Shown piece after piece: positions 10,456 to 22,671 of a stretch of 64,000 nucleotides of DNA (the first letter of the stretch is position 1; the number at the start of each line of letters is the position of its first letter). A program made the position numbers and the translations under genes. The notes beneath the pieces are model-generated. The model saw nothing but the letters and a program-made list of their open reading frames with translations. It ran no database searches and was not told where the DNA came from. Source of the stretch: Epiperipatus broadwayi (Eukaryota > Onychophora > Udeonychophora > Euonychophora > Peripatidae); assembly GCA_028023455.1 (NCBI GenBank), contig JAQFVV010000002.1, forward strand, positions 31,009,725 to 31,073,724, in the 5' to 3' direction.

Positions 10456-11938
10456 ATTGTAGGCACCTTTTTTGTTTTTGGAAGGAAGATGGAATGATAT
10501 GGTAGTCTATTGATATTCCTATTAAGGACATTGTTTTAACCAAGACACTTTATTTGGTAAATATGGCTTTCTTAAACCGTTAACATATAATACTCAAGAT
10601 GCTGTGGAATACATGCTTGTAAATTATTTATAAGTTGTATACATGCCATGCCATTAATATAATGTGGTACACACTCTTTTAGAGGAATTAAAAAAGAAAA
10701 TATTTTTTATTCTGTAAAGTATTCTGTTTTGATTTAAAATATAAAGTTTTTAATATTTAATGATGATGATGATCATGGACTAGTTTCAGTAGTTTAATTT
10801 TTAGAAAGCATCCAAAAATTATTTACAAAATTGTGTAAAACAATCAATTTATTATCCTTTGTCTTTATCTAAACATAGCAAAGAGTAGTCATTTCTGTAC
10901 ATGCAAATAGAAAACTCATTGTCTGATAAGATGACAAAAACTATATTTTAAATCATGTACTTTTTAAGAAGTTTTTGTAAATATTTAAAAAAAAATTATA
11001 CAAAAAAAGAAAAACTACAAAGAATTTATATGAAGTGCAGATATTACAAGAACTCGCTAGCTATTATTTAAGGGTAAGTAGAGATATTAATTTTTTTTTT
11101 TACTATTAAAATGTAAGTTACAATGAAATTTCTCAATAAATTTTATATAAAATTTCTTCTTTAAAAAATAAAATCATTTGTTATTATATATATAAAAAAT
11201 TAAATTAAAAGTTTTTAGCAGTTACGGAAGCAAATGTTTATAAATCTATGTTTGTGGCAACACATATATAGTATGTCTGTGTGATATTTGTGCTAGTTGT
11301 ATATATATACTAATACATATTTGTACTTCCAGTTTATAAATTATCAATATTATTTTTGTATAATTATTTCAAAACAAATTATTATATAATGTATTGTTTA
11401 TTTTGTTAAAAAAAGATTCCCTTTTTTCTAGACAATTGCTTTCCAGAAATGCATATAAGAGGAAAAATGAATTAAGAGAGAGTAACTATATTCATAGTAG
11501 GAGTGGAATAAAAATTGATCAGTGATTATTTCATCAAGATTTTATATTAATTTTTATTTTAAAACATACATCAAAATTAACAATTTATGAATAAATGCAA
11601 AATTAATAATTTATAAATAAATGCAAAATTAATAACTTTAAAAGTGTTTAAATTCATTATTTTTAATTTTTATTTTATGATAATGATTATATTTTCGAAG
11701 CCTTAATATTTTTGATGGTATATTAGCTTTGTGGAAAATATATATTTTAATTTTAAAATTATAGAAATTGACGTTAGTGTGAAAATTGCAACTTCAACCA
11801 AATGGGGAAAATATTCAATATGGCTACCAACAAATTAAAGTATATCTATGATTCTTGAAACATTTTAGTATTAATATGTCTTTATAGTAATGCAAAAAAA
11901 AAAACATTAACCATTAATTTATTTTGGCAGTCATGTAT
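10456..11938. other. Very AT-rich sequence, no gene seen
   Basis: Mostly homopolymer-rich AT sequence. A short duplicated phrase (AATAAATGCAAAATTAATAA) lies at about 11590-11635. No exon or element ends recognised. Confidence 0.45.
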
Positions 11939-12131
11939 TTACCTTGCTATGATGTCATTATCCTGAAGGCATACTATTCTAATCTTCCGATCTTTAAGAT
12001 AACATCACCTAGTGATTTGCGGACAAAATTAATCACTAAAATTTGTCTGCATATCATGCGGAGACGTTACGTCAAAGATCACAAGATTAGAATAGGATGA
12101 CCTCAGGGTAATGACTTCATAGCAAGGTAAA
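11939..12131. repeat. MITE-like inverted repeat with ~50-bp arms
   Basis: TTTACCTTGCTATGATGTCA at the left end is the reverse complement of the right end with few mismatches; the pairing extends ~50 bp (11939-11988 and 12082-12131). A further copy of this terminal sequence in inverse orientation lies at 13003-13030. The palindrome may therefore be one end of a ~1.1 kb composite element (11939-13030). No transposase is visible. TA or TTA target duplications cannot be decided. Confidence 0.65.
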
Positions 12132-12202
12132 TGTGAAGAACCTATGTGGTACAGAGATATCGGCACCCGCCATGTTGTTTTTCCATCCTGAATAAAAAAA
12201 AA

Positions 12203-12650
12203 TTGGACACAAAATAGGAAAATGCAAGATCAATATCATTACAAAATTAATAAATAGGACATAGGAGGTACTAAACATCTTAAAAGGAAATTTTGAAACA
12301 ATGATTTTTTTTTTTTAAAAAAAACCTCTCATCAAGTGAAAAAGGCATTTTTTTCTTATTAATATAACTGCGAGTCTACAAATAATAATAGGAAAATGTT
12401 AAAAGTACTATATACATTATTAATAATTTACTAAAATTGGAGGCAAAATAGGAAAATGCAAGATAAATATCACTACAAAATTAATAAATAGGACATAGAA
12501 GGTACTAAATGTCTTAAAAGGAAATTTTGAAAGCATTTTTTTTTGACCTCTCATAAAGTATAAATGGCATCTTTTTTATTATTAATATAACTGCGAGTCT
12601 ACAAATAATAATTCTGTTGTCTTAAAAGTACTATATAAAATTATGAACTT
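12203..12650. repeat. Two direct copies of a ~234-bp unit
   Basis: The phrase AAAATAGGAAAATGCAAGAT starts at 12211 and again at 12445. The following ~200 bp match closely, including TAATATAACTGCGAGTCTAC in both. This is a local tandem duplication between the two terminal sequences of the possible composite element 11939-13030. Confidence 0.8.
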
Positions 12651-13030
12651 TTTTATTTTTAGTGGAAATAACTATGATTTACAATTACTTACCCAAGTAA
12701 AGAGCCTTTACAAAACTAATTTTGGAGCCTTCAAACCATGTGCATTTTCTTATTGGTATCATAAAACAAATAACAAAACTGAAAAAATCACTTGGAAATT
12801 ATTGTTTTTTTACTAAAAAATCACTGAAAAATTAATGTGTCACACACCAGTAAAAAATCACTGCAACTGGAAAAAATCAACTTTTTAAATCTCGCGGGTC
12901 ACAATGATCACCGTTCCCATGGATTAGTCATGTCAGTATCTTCATTGCCATGACAACATTCATGTAATCTTCCAACGATGCTTACTGGCAGAAACAATGT
13001 TGAGCATAATGACATCATAGCAAGGTAATT

Positions 13031-14489
13031 ACGGATCTATTTTCATTAACGTTAAGTCAGATTTAATAATTAAAATTTTTTTTCTATCCTCTTTTTTTTT
13101 TTTAAGTGAAATTAACTATAAATATTTTTTTTTTTAAAAAAGTTTTTGATTAAAATTTTCATTTGCTATTTTTTAGGATAAAGTGCAAATCATGGATTAA
13201 ATAAACTAATTCTTTAATTAAGAAATAGCAAATTAAAACATGATTCTCATGTTAATCAGATTTAATAAATCTAATGTATTTACTGAACTGTGTTTTTTAA
13301 ACTATATTTTAATATATATATTGTATTGTGACTATTATAATTCTTCTAAATTTCAGTTCATATAAGACTAAATAAAAAATGTTACTTAAGTAAACCCTGA
13401 CTTACTATATTTGAAGAACCCATTATAATAATTTTGTTCTAATTATTAAAATACAATAATTGCTGGAATATCATTTTCTGTTCTAATGGTCTTCAATTAC
13501 AATACCCCTTATTTTCTCTGCTATTATAAAATTCGTAGATCAATTTGATGTTTTATAAGCATATAAAAGGATAATTATTCTTAAAATTACAACAGATTTT
13601 TTACCTTAGCTAATTGAACTCTTACTCTGGTAGAAGTATCTAATACTCTATAGAATATATGATGAGAAACTAATTAGTTTTGAATCATTTATTATGATTT
13701 CTATATTAAATATTTACCTACTGGGATATGAATACATATATGCAGTTACGTTCTAGATGTAATCAATGGTTATGATAAGATGAAAATTAATTAGAAAACA
13801 GAAATGATTATTTGATTTCTTATTGCTTGACATAGATCTTAATCTAAAGGTCTTTTTTGAGTCAGCAGATATGATTTTTCGCAAAAAACTATTTTAATAA
13901 TATTTTTGTTTATTTATTTTTAATTATCTTATATTATTTGTAAATGTGAATATAAATGTTTTTCTTATATAAGTTAATTCAACTTGTTTGCAGATTATAA
14001 TAATATTTAAAATTAGATTGTTTCTTTTTTTATTATATTCATTTTACAAATATTTACTTTCTTTTTTTTAAATGTCAGCCTATGTATGGTTATTGACTTG
14101 ACTGTAGATAGCTAAAAGGTTAATATTATTTGATAAGCTAATTCTCTTTGAAGATAAAACAGACTTTTTTCTCTTCCATTATTTATTTATTATTATTTTT
14201 TGCTTGTGTTAGTTGATTTGGAGACAAATAGCTGTGGTTGACAGTTATGGAGGGAAACAAATGGTAGCTTTAACTGTTAAAGTTTCCAGACGTTAATTTT
14301 CTTTTTCTAAAATAAATTTTAAAATCTGAAAATTTTACAGATTATTTTTATGGAAAGAGGCCAGGGGTGGTGCTAATAATGACAGTCGTAATAAAATAAA
14401 GCTTTTTATAATCATTATTGCTTTAATTATCTCTCTCTGATTTTTTCTTTTTGAACTAAAGTTTGTGCTTGTGATTATTATTATTTTTA
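13031..14489. other. AT-rich sequence, no gene seen
   Basis: No exon-like island, RNA gene or recognised repeat. Confidence 0.45.
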
Positions 14490-14586
14490 AATGTCATAGC
14501 ATCGGCCGGGACGCGAACCCGCAACCCGGGCAACTGCCTGCAAGTGCAAGGCAGTCGCGCTGACCTCTCGACCACCAATGCAAGAC
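14490..14586 (-). mobile_element. tRNA-derived SINE copy 4 with 9-bp TSD
   Basis: Minus-strand SINE: box A GGTGGTCGAGAGGTC near 14572, box B GGTTCGCGTCC near 14515, end at ATGCTATGACAT. The 9-bp repeat TTATTTTTA flanks it (14481-14489 and 14587-14595). It is the copy closest to an intact tRNA-like sequence (GGCCGGGACGCGAACCCGC on the plus strand). Confidence 0.9.
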
Positions 14587-15030
14587 TTATTTTTAGTTAT
14601 AATATTTATGAATGTTTCTATTTTCTTTTTTTTAAATGTATATTTCCAGATATGTAGTTCTATTTATTCATTCATTTTTTGTACATGAACTTTTTGTATA
14701 CCAATATTTAATTTATTATTCTTTAATAATATGAATACATATATCACTTTATGGTTTTATTAAATAATTGTGTTATTTGTTCAGTTTCTTACTGATGCTG
14801 TTATATTTTTCAGGATATGGCAATACACATGTATATATAAGATATATAGTTCTATTATATAAATAACGGATATAGTTGATAATGAAAAATTGTTTAACTA
14901 TGAATATAATATTTACAATCGTGGTAATTTTGTAATGGTAAGTTTCAAGTGTAGTTATTTTATTTGTTACAATAAATAAATAAATCCTTGAGGGTTCAAG
15001 TAATAGGTTAAGTATAATAGCTTTATCAAG

Positions 15031-15085
15031 CTGGGCCAACTGATGAGTGCTGGTTCAGCACGAAATGCATCTTGGAGGTCATTTG
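15031..15085 (+). ncRNA. Hammerhead ribozyme, array unit 1
   Basis: CTGATGA at 15040-15046, a perfect 6-bp stem II (GTGCTG/CAGCAC, loop GTT), GAAA at 15062-15065, palindromic stem III (ATGCAT), cleavage triplet ATC ending at 15071. Upper stem I CCAA/TTGG is present. The lower 5' strand of stem I is cut off by the insertion boundary at 15027, so this copy may need pairing from another unit. Confidence 0.8.
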
Positions 15086-15416
15086 TCTTTTCTTATATCT
15101 TTATTTAAGTGAATTTAAAAATAATGAGGAAGTATGGAGGTGTTTATTATATCTATAAGATATTACACATGGAAAAAAGAAAGGTAAATAACTCTCTCTG
15201 TGTGTGTAAAATAAAAAAAATCAGATATATTAATCTTTAACTGAGGTTTAAAGTTTATATCTGCGTTAGAGATAATCTCTAGTTTCGAAAATGTATTTAT
15301 CAGAAATGGATGGCGTCAAAGTTGTAAGTGGGGGAAGTCTGACAATGGTAAATGAAACTGTAGCAATTTGCACTAGATAAATACTTTTCATATAATAAAG
15401 ATATATATGAGAGATA

Positions 15417-15474
15417 GTGATCTGGGCCAATTGATGAGTGCTGGTTCAGCACGAAATGCATCTTGGGAGTCATT
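15417..15474 (+). ncRNA. Hammerhead ribozyme, array unit 2 (core mutation)
   Basis: Same motif with complete stem I strands (GTGATC opposite GTCAT), stem II and GAAATGCATC. The first core base is T (TTGATGA for CTGATGA), which is expected to impair cleavage. Confidence 0.75.
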
Positions 15475-15832
15475 TGTCTTTTATATCTTTATTTAAGTGA
15501 ATTTAAAAAGAATGGGGAAGTATGGAGGTGTTCATTATATCTATAAGATATTACACGTGGGAAAGAGAAAGGTTAATAACTCAGTGTGTGTGTGTGTGTG
15601 TGTAAAATAAAAAAAATCAGATATATTAATCTTTAACTAAGGTTTAAAGTTTATATCTGTGCTAGAGATAATCTCTAGTTTCGAAAATGATTAGTAATAA
15701 TCATTACTGTATTTATCTGAAATGGATGGCGTCAAAGTTGTGAGTGGAGGAAGTTTGACAATGGTAAATGAAAATGTAGCAATTTGCACTAGATAAATAC
15801 TTTTCATATAATAAAGATATATATGAGAGATA

Positions 15833-15890
15833 GTGACCTGGGCCAACTGATGAGTGCTGGTTCAGTACGAAATGTATCTTGAGGGTTATT
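15833..15890 (+). ncRNA. Hammerhead ribozyme, array unit 3
   Basis: CTGATGA at 15847-15853, stem II GTGCTG/CAGTAC with one G-T wobble, GAAA at 15869-15872, cleavage triplet ATC ending at 15878. Stem I: CCAA/TTGA plus GTGACC pairing with GGTTAT across an internal loop. All core bases are intact. Confidence 0.85.
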
Positions 15891-15974
15891 TGTCTTTTAT
15901 TATATCTTTATTTAAGTGAATTTAAAAAGAATGGGGAATTATGGAAGTGGTTATTATATCTATAATAGCTTTAT

Positions 15975-16499
15975 TCAGTTTAATAAAGCATACGGTTTTT
16001 AATAAAGCATACGTTTTTTAAGTTTAGTATTGATCTAGAAATTATTGGGTTTGCACTTTACTACTAGAGTTATCACCTGAGAAGAGGTGCTGCTTTTAAG
16101 ATTTGTTCATATTCTGTACTATTTACCTATCAATCATTCATGTCTTTTGGTTATCAGGATTTATCAAATGATTGTTTTACTTTTTGTAATTGTTTAAATT
16201 ATAATTTATATTTAGAAATAAATATCATGCACTTTTTGGGTGTTTCTTGAAAATGTCATAGAATGTGACTTTTTAAGTGAACAAATCATTAATGCTTTCA
16301 AAATGTAATTTTGCTAACGTCATTTTATCTATTAATTTCAAAGAATAAATAAATCTTTATTGACTAAACAAACTTGAATATTTACTTAATTACGAATTTA
16401 TTATGAAATTAAAAAAAACCCCAACTTGTTCGAATTAAAGAACTATTTGGAAATCATTATGTAAATTTCCCATATGCCTAATTAGTCATAACTTGTTAT

Positions 16500-16500
<1 letters not shown>
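15975..16500. other. AT-rich sequence, no gene seen
   Basis: Includes a short duplicated phrase (AATAAAGCATACG twice near 15985-16015). Nothing else recognised. Confidence 0.45.
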
Positions 16501-17003
<503 letters not shown>

Positions 17004-17007
17004 ATAT

Positions 17008-18506
17008 TGCAACATGATGTTCCGATTTCCATATATAACTTATGCATATATAAAACCATTTGTAAGATTGCGTGTATGTATATAACGATACACGTATATG
17101 CGTATGTTTATAAAAAAAATATTTATAATATTATTCCATTTTATCGCCCAGCATATTTATGAGCATCAATTTATGACCTCAATGCCCTGGGCTATCTCTG
17201 CTCAGGGCGGGTGATTGACAAATCGACGGAAATCTACAAGGAAGGAGGTTACTATACTTTAATATGTTTAATATACTATTCTAAATTCTTTCTACTTTTA
17301 TAAAAATTAGACCTAAATAAACAATACCAATAAACATACATTTCATTTTTAAATTTTGTACATTTTTATTTTACCATAATTAAATATTTTGTGCTCTTTA
17401 TTTTTTTTTTAAGTAAAACACATGCATACACACACAGCTTAGATATTTATAAATCACATGAATAAAACATGTATCAGTTCATACTAGTAAGAAAAATCAT
17501 TTCTTTTTCTTTGATTCTTTCTTTTTTTAAAAGTTTATGCATATCGTTCATAATAATGAAGTTTGTAAAGAAAGTTTGTGAAAAATTATAAGAAACAGAT
17601 GCTATCTGGAACACTAATTACATATTATTGTTGAATGGGTACGTACCTGCATTTCTTTTCTTTCCCAGGGAAAACGATGGATTATTAGAAGTGAAAAATT
17701 TCATTCGTTTTGAGTCCTTTTTATAGCACTCATGTACTGGAAATTAAATTTAATTATTCCAGCTATCCTATATTCTTGCTTGTTGATTCCATTCCCTTGT
17801 TTCTTTATTTAGACTTCGGATCAATTAGTTTCTATCTTCGTCGGTTACTTTTCCTGCACCCACCTTCGGACCTTCATCGGGTGGGATTGCACTGCCTGGG
17901 ATGCTTATGCTTTCTTAAGCCAGCTTGCCCACCATTTTATCCTCCATTTCTTTCCACAAATCTCTCGCAGCACTCTCTACAAAAATCAGCAATAGAATGA
18001 ATTCCTTTTAGCAAGTTCTCCCGCTCAAAATCCGGATTCTTTTTGAACAAAAACTTTTCGCACCTCCGAATCTAATTTTGTTCTTCTTTTGTTTTCATTG
18101 AAATCCTTTTGAATCTAAACTTTAAGCTCACTAATCAAATTCCTTAGATATCGATCAAGTTAGTTTTGATATTTTTTTTCATTTAACTTTTCCAAAATGA
18201 AATTGAAAAGTTTCCATCTTGAAAAATAAAGTATATTTCCATAACTGCATTTATACTTTTTTTATTATTATTATTTTATCTAGCAAATATATACATGCGT
18301 TTTTTCAAAAAAACAAACGAGCACACATACCCCCCCTCTTCTGTTTATTTTAACCTTTTTAAAATCCCTATTTAAAATTATAAATCTATATACAACAAAG
18401 GAAATATAAATATGAAAAAGAAATCCATTTAATTAATCATGCTATATACTGACGCATACAGGAAATTTTACTTTTTGAAACAGGGATCGAACTCAGCCCT
18501 GTTTCA
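17008..18506 (-). repeat. 3' LTR of the non-autonomous element (1499 bp)
   Basis: Matches the other LTR over its full length with scattered substitutions and a ~62-bp deletion near 17184. The divergence shows the insertion is not recent. The plus-strand 96-aa frame at 17710-18000 also appears in the other LTR, but is antisense to the element and shows no recognisable domain. The outermost ~30 bp form a hairpin (GAAACAGGG/CCCTGTTTC) whose loop holds GAGTTCGATCCC, similar to a tRNA T-arm/B box. Confidence 0.85.
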
Positions 18507-18509
18507 ATA

Positions 18510-18519
18510 CCCCCCTCCC
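18510..18519 (-). promoter_or_regulatory. Polypurine tract of the LTR element
   Basis: Minus strand reads GGGAGGGGGG directly upstream (3 bp) of the 3' LTR start, as expected for the plus-strand DNA primer of an LTR retrotransposon. Confidence 0.7.
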
Positions 18520-19427
18520 GGAAGCCTTTAAATACGGTCTACATGTTTGAATGGCTTATGTCTAACAAATAAAACTATACATATGTCCTAAAATCAATTT
18601 TATTCGAGTTTCACTCTGTAGCTATAAAACATAAGAGTAAGCGATCATTAGCCTAACGATATACACTGGGTCTGATCACAACTCATGAGCATGTGATGTG
18701 CTACAAACGAACACAGCCAACTCTACCCTGACCTACTTGGTTAAACGACTAAACGAGAAGCCATTTCCTAACCACACTCTGCTGCTTCCAAGTCTTATGG
18801 GTGTGGGTAACTAGGACAAATGCCGGCATCTCCTAACCACACTCTGCTGCTTCAGAATCTTATGGGTGTGGATAACTAGGACAGATGCCTGATTCTTATT
18901 CGGAATTTTCCAACCATGTCGGGAATAAAAAGCAGCTATACACAGAACGCAACACACCACATGCTCGATCCAGGAGGCAACCCCATATTCCCCCATCAGA
19001 TTTAGAACACTTTCCTCCCAAAGCTTCACAGCCACAACTTATTTATTCTCTATACTTACACCAGCAAACCTATGTATAAAACATTACTTTATATACGTCA
19101 ATATACAAATGCCCCTATAATAACCAAGATAAATATTGAACCCACAACCTAACAAAAATAAGTAATAAAAAAAAACTTTCAGGCCTACTTTTCCTTCCCC
19201 GAAGTACCATGCTGCATACTTAACTTTCCTAACTAACCAATCCACTCCGTTGTCTATTTTCTGATTTCTTTTACTTTAAAATTCAATGAACTAAATTTTA
19301 ACGTTTGACTACTTTTTTCCATTTTTTTTTTCAAAAAAAAAATTTTTCAATATATATCTGTGTATTTACTTTTCTTTTATGCTTAACCCCTACACTCCGT
19401 CCCCCATACTTTCCACTCTTTGAAAGC
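18520..19427 (-). other. Internal region of the LTR element, no coding potential
   Basis: About 0.9 kb between primer-binding site and polypurine tract. It holds a duplicated ~60-bp phrase (CTAACCACACTCTGCTGCTT at about 18768 and 18834). Only short frames occur. It could carry packaging signals; nothing proves this. Confidence 0.6.
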
Positions 19428-19445
19428 CCTTTAGTTGGGTCGCCA
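19428..19445 (-). promoter_or_regulatory. tRNA primer-binding site of the LTR element
   Basis: Minus strand TGGCGACCCAACTAAAGG starts one base after the CA end of the 5' LTR. TGG complements the universal CCA tail of tRNAs. Which tRNA is used was not determined. Confidence 0.75.
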
Positions 19446-19446
19446 T

Positions 19447-21021
19447 TGTAATGTAATGTTCCGATTTCCATATATAACTTACGCATATATAAAACCATTT
19501 GTAAGATTGCATGTATATATATATAACGATACACGTATATGCGTATGTTTAAAAAAAATATTTATAATATTATTCCATTTTATCGCCCAGCATATTTATG
19601 AGCATCAATTTATGACCTCAAGCGCCAATCCTATATTTCTATAAGAATTATGCTGGGAGAGAACTGGAATACCAATATGGAAATGCCCTGGGCTAGCTCT
19701 ACTCAGGGCGGGTGATTGACAAATCGACGGAAATCTACGAGGAAGGAGGTTACTATACTTTAATATGCCTAATATACTATTCTAAATTCTTTCTACTTTT
19801 ATAAAAATTAGACCTAAATAAACAATACCAATAAACATACATTTCATTTTTAAATTTTGTACATTTTTATTTTACCATGATTAAATATTTTGTGCTCTTT
19901 ATTTTTTTTAAAGTAAAACGCATGCATACACACACAGCTTAGATATTTATAAAATCACATGAATAAAACATGTATCAGTTCATACTAGTAAGAAAAATCA
20001 TTTCTTTTTCTTTGATTCTTTCTTTTTTTAAAAGTTTATGCATATCGTTCATAATAATGAAGTTTGTAAAGAAAGTTTGTGAAAAATTATAAGAAACAGA
20101 CGCTATCTGGCACACTAATTTACATATTGTTGAATGGGTACATACCTGCATTTCTTTTCTTCCCCAGGGAAAATGATGGATTATTAGAAGTGAAAAATTT
20201 CATTCGTTTTGAGTCCTTTTTATAGCACTCATGTACTGGAAATTAAATTTGATTAATTATTCCGGCTATCCTATATTCTTGCTTGTTGATTCCATTTCCT
20301 TGTTTCTTTATTTAGACTTTGGATCAATTAGTTTCTATCTTCGTCGGTTACTTTTCCTGCAGCCACCTTCGGACCTTCATGGGGCGGGATTGCACTGCCT
20401 GGGATGCTTACGCTTTCTTAAGCCAGCTTGCCCACTATTTTACCCTCCATTTCTCTCCACAAATCTCTCTTGCAGCACTCTCTACAAAAATCAGCAATAG
20501 AATGAATTCCTTTTAGCAAGTTCTCCCGCTCAAAAATCCGGATTCTTTTTGAACAAAAACTTTTCGCACCTCCGAATCTAATTTTGTTCTTCTTTTGTTT
20601 TCATTGAAATTCTTTTGAATCTAAACTTTAAGCTCACTAATCAAATTCCTTAGATATCGATCAAGTTATTTTTGATATTTTTTTTTCATTTAACTTTTCC
20701 AAAATGAAATTGAAAAGTTTCCATCTTGAAAAATAAAGTATATTTCCATAACTGCATTTATACTTTTTTAATTATTATTATTATTCTATCTAGCAAATAT
20801 ATACATGCGTTTCTTCAAAAAAAAAACAAATGAGCACACATACCCCCCCTTTCTTCTGTTTATTTTAACCTTTTTAAAATCACTATTTAAAATTATAAAT
20901 CTATATACAACAAAGGAAATATAAATATGAAAAAGAAATAAATTTAATTAATCGGGCTATATACCGACACATACAGGAAATTTTACTTTTGGAAACAGGG
21001 ATCGAACTCAGCCCTGTTTCA
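19447..21021 (-). repeat. 5' LTR of the non-autonomous element (1575 bp)
   Basis: Full LTR with the ~62-bp segment (about 19621-19682) that the 3' LTR lacks. Same terminal hairpin at the 5' end (minus strand). The 89-aa plus frame at 20231-20500 is the antisense shadow also present in the other LTR. Confidence 0.85.
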
Positions 21022-21025
21022 ATAT

Positions 21026-22544
21026 ATACATAGTGTGATCCTGTGAAAAAATGACTAATTCACTCTCCAAACTATTTATAATGTCATTTCTATACCAAAG
21101 CAAATGTTACTGTTTACCATAAAAATATAAGATGCAAGCATGTTGGGATCATAAAATATGACATAAAATGTGATAGTTTGTTTGGTAGTTTCACGGATTA
21201 TCTTAAGTGGTCTCCCTGTCATTACAAAATTTTGCAAACTATTTGAAAACATTTCTGCTGGTCATGGCTTCACTGCCATACACAATTGAATCATTTTAAA
21301 TGTTTCTTTCAGTAGAAGTTTTGTCCAATTTAAAACAAAATTTAACATTAGCCAGTTTTTCCATTGTGGTGGATTAAGGTGTGAAACACACTGTCACATT
21401 TCATGTCATAATTCATGATCAAGATGTGATAACACTTTAAATTTTTTGTGGTGAATATCTAAACTATGTCATTTCGTAATATACGTGTTTAATCAGAGAT
21501 GATGCTACAGCACATTGAAAATGGATCCAATCATTCACTGGGCACACTGTATATATATATAAAGATTGTTGGAATATAGGTTATCTCTAAGGTTACCTTA
21601 TACAAATTACATATGTGTTGATAAGAAATAACTGAATTAAAAATTAATGGAATATAACAGCAGTGAAAACAGGGAGAGAAGCTCAGGTAGTTAAAATGGT
21701 ATTAATGATTGTAATTGTAGATGCTTTTAAATAGATCAAATTGAAACTAAAATTTGTTGACATCAACAGAGAAAACTTATACAAATTACACATCAAATCT
21801 AAGGCACTCTTTCTACATACATTATTCACTTTACACACAAAAAAGAATGGATGCTTATTTGTTATAAAGTTGTGTGTGTGTATGTGCTTTCACAGATAAC
21901 ATTAAAATTATTCATAATTACATAACAAATTTATGATTATATAATAAATTATATTTCACTTTAAAATGATTAAATTTTACTAACAATATATATATATGTA
22001 AAGAAATTTCCAATATTAAAAATAAATAATATTTAAAAGTTTTAAATATCTATCTTGTATATTGTACTTATCTAATCATCATCTAATTAATGCCAAACTT
22101 AGAATATGTTATAATGCTTTCTTCAATATTTTATCTGTGGGCACAAGTACTATAATAAACATCCACAATGCTGATGTCATTATATCAATGCTAATCATCA
22201 TCAAGATTCTGGGTATCTGATACTTTCAGTGAACTAGTCATCAATAAACAAGTCATAAAATGTATAAAGTGGATGGATCAAATAATTCTAAAGAGAATCC
22301 CATGTGTGTTTACAAAACATATACACAAATACTATTATGTCTGAACTACCTTTAGGATCCTGATTAATGTGAATAAGAGTAACTACACTAATTAAATTAT
22401 TTTATTGTTAAATAATGTCATTGAAGTAAAATAATAATTAACAAACTAATAATAAAAATGAAAGGTCTGTTAAATTACCCCATAAAACAAATAAATCATT
22501 TTGATTTTGACAATTTATAAATATCTGAAAATATTTTAATAAAT
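21026..22544. other. AT-rich sequence with a decayed inverted repeat, no gene seen
   Basis: ATGACATAAAATGTGATAG near 21160 and its approximate complement near 21395 suggest an old foldback (about 21150-21412). No exon-like island. Confidence 0.45.
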
Positions 22545-22555
22545 TAAAATGTTTT

Positions 22556-22660
22556 TTTTTCTCTTGTGTCATAGCATCGGCCGGGAAGCGAACCCGCTAA
22601 CTCGGGACAACTACTTGTAAGGCAGCTGTTCTGACCTCTCAACCACCAACGCTTGACAAC
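22556..22660 (-). mobile_element. tRNA-derived SINE copy 5 with 11-bp TSD
   Basis: Minus-strand SINE with box A GGTGGTTGAGAGGTC, box B GGTTCGCTTCC and an A-tail that reads as the T-run near 22552-22560. The repeat TAAAATGTTTT flanks it (22545-22555 and 22661-22671). Its exact left edge is blurred by the T-run. Confidence 0.9.
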
Positions 22661-22671
22661 TAAAATGTTTT

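Larger units (their letters stand above)
15027..15960 (+). mobile_element. Tandem hammerhead-ribozyme retroelement (retrozyme-like) with 14-bp TSD
   Basis: A unit of ~0.4 kb is repeated 2.3 times. Each unit carries a hammerhead motif, and the predicted cleavage sites fall after 15071, 15462 and 15878, giving monomers of 391 and 416 nt. The block is bounded by a perfect 14-bp direct repeat, TATAATAGCTTTAT (15013-15026 and 15961-15974), so the whole array was inserted as one piece. The last unit is truncated. There is no long open frame. Known animal retrozymes are non-coding tandem repeats of a few hundred bp with type I hammerheads that yield small circular RNAs, and this fits in size and layout. 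A (GT)n expansion and a 20-bp insertion explain the longer second monomer. Confidence 0.85.
17008..21021 (-). mobile_element. Non-autonomous LTR retrotransposon, non-coding
   Basis: Two long direct repeats (17008-18506 and 19447-21021) flank a 940-bp internal part. Read on the minus strand, each repeat begins TGAAACAGGG and ends CA. One base after the 5' LTR (the right-hand repeat) comes TGGCGACCCAACTAAAGGGC, a tRNA primer-binding site of the TGG type. Just before the 3' LTR is the polypurine tract GGGAGGGGGG. A 4-bp ATAT duplication flanks the element (17004-17007 and 21022-21025), though in a TA-rich context. No gag, protease, RT or integrase frame exists; the longest internal minus frame is 74 aa (18811-19035). 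It therefore depends on an unseen autonomous partner, plausibly Ty3/gypsy-like from the primer site. Confidence 0.85.

Noticed and set aside
17710-20516. Similar 96-, 89- and 65-aa frames in both direct repeats
   Set aside because: Present because the LTRs are repeated; antisense to the element, no domain, and differences between the two copies show no sign of protein-level conservation.
17008-21021. Helitron or Penelope interpretation of the 1.5-kb direct repeats
   Set aside because: Primer-binding site and polypurine tract sit exactly at the inner LTR borders on the minus strand, which fits an LTR retrotransposon better.
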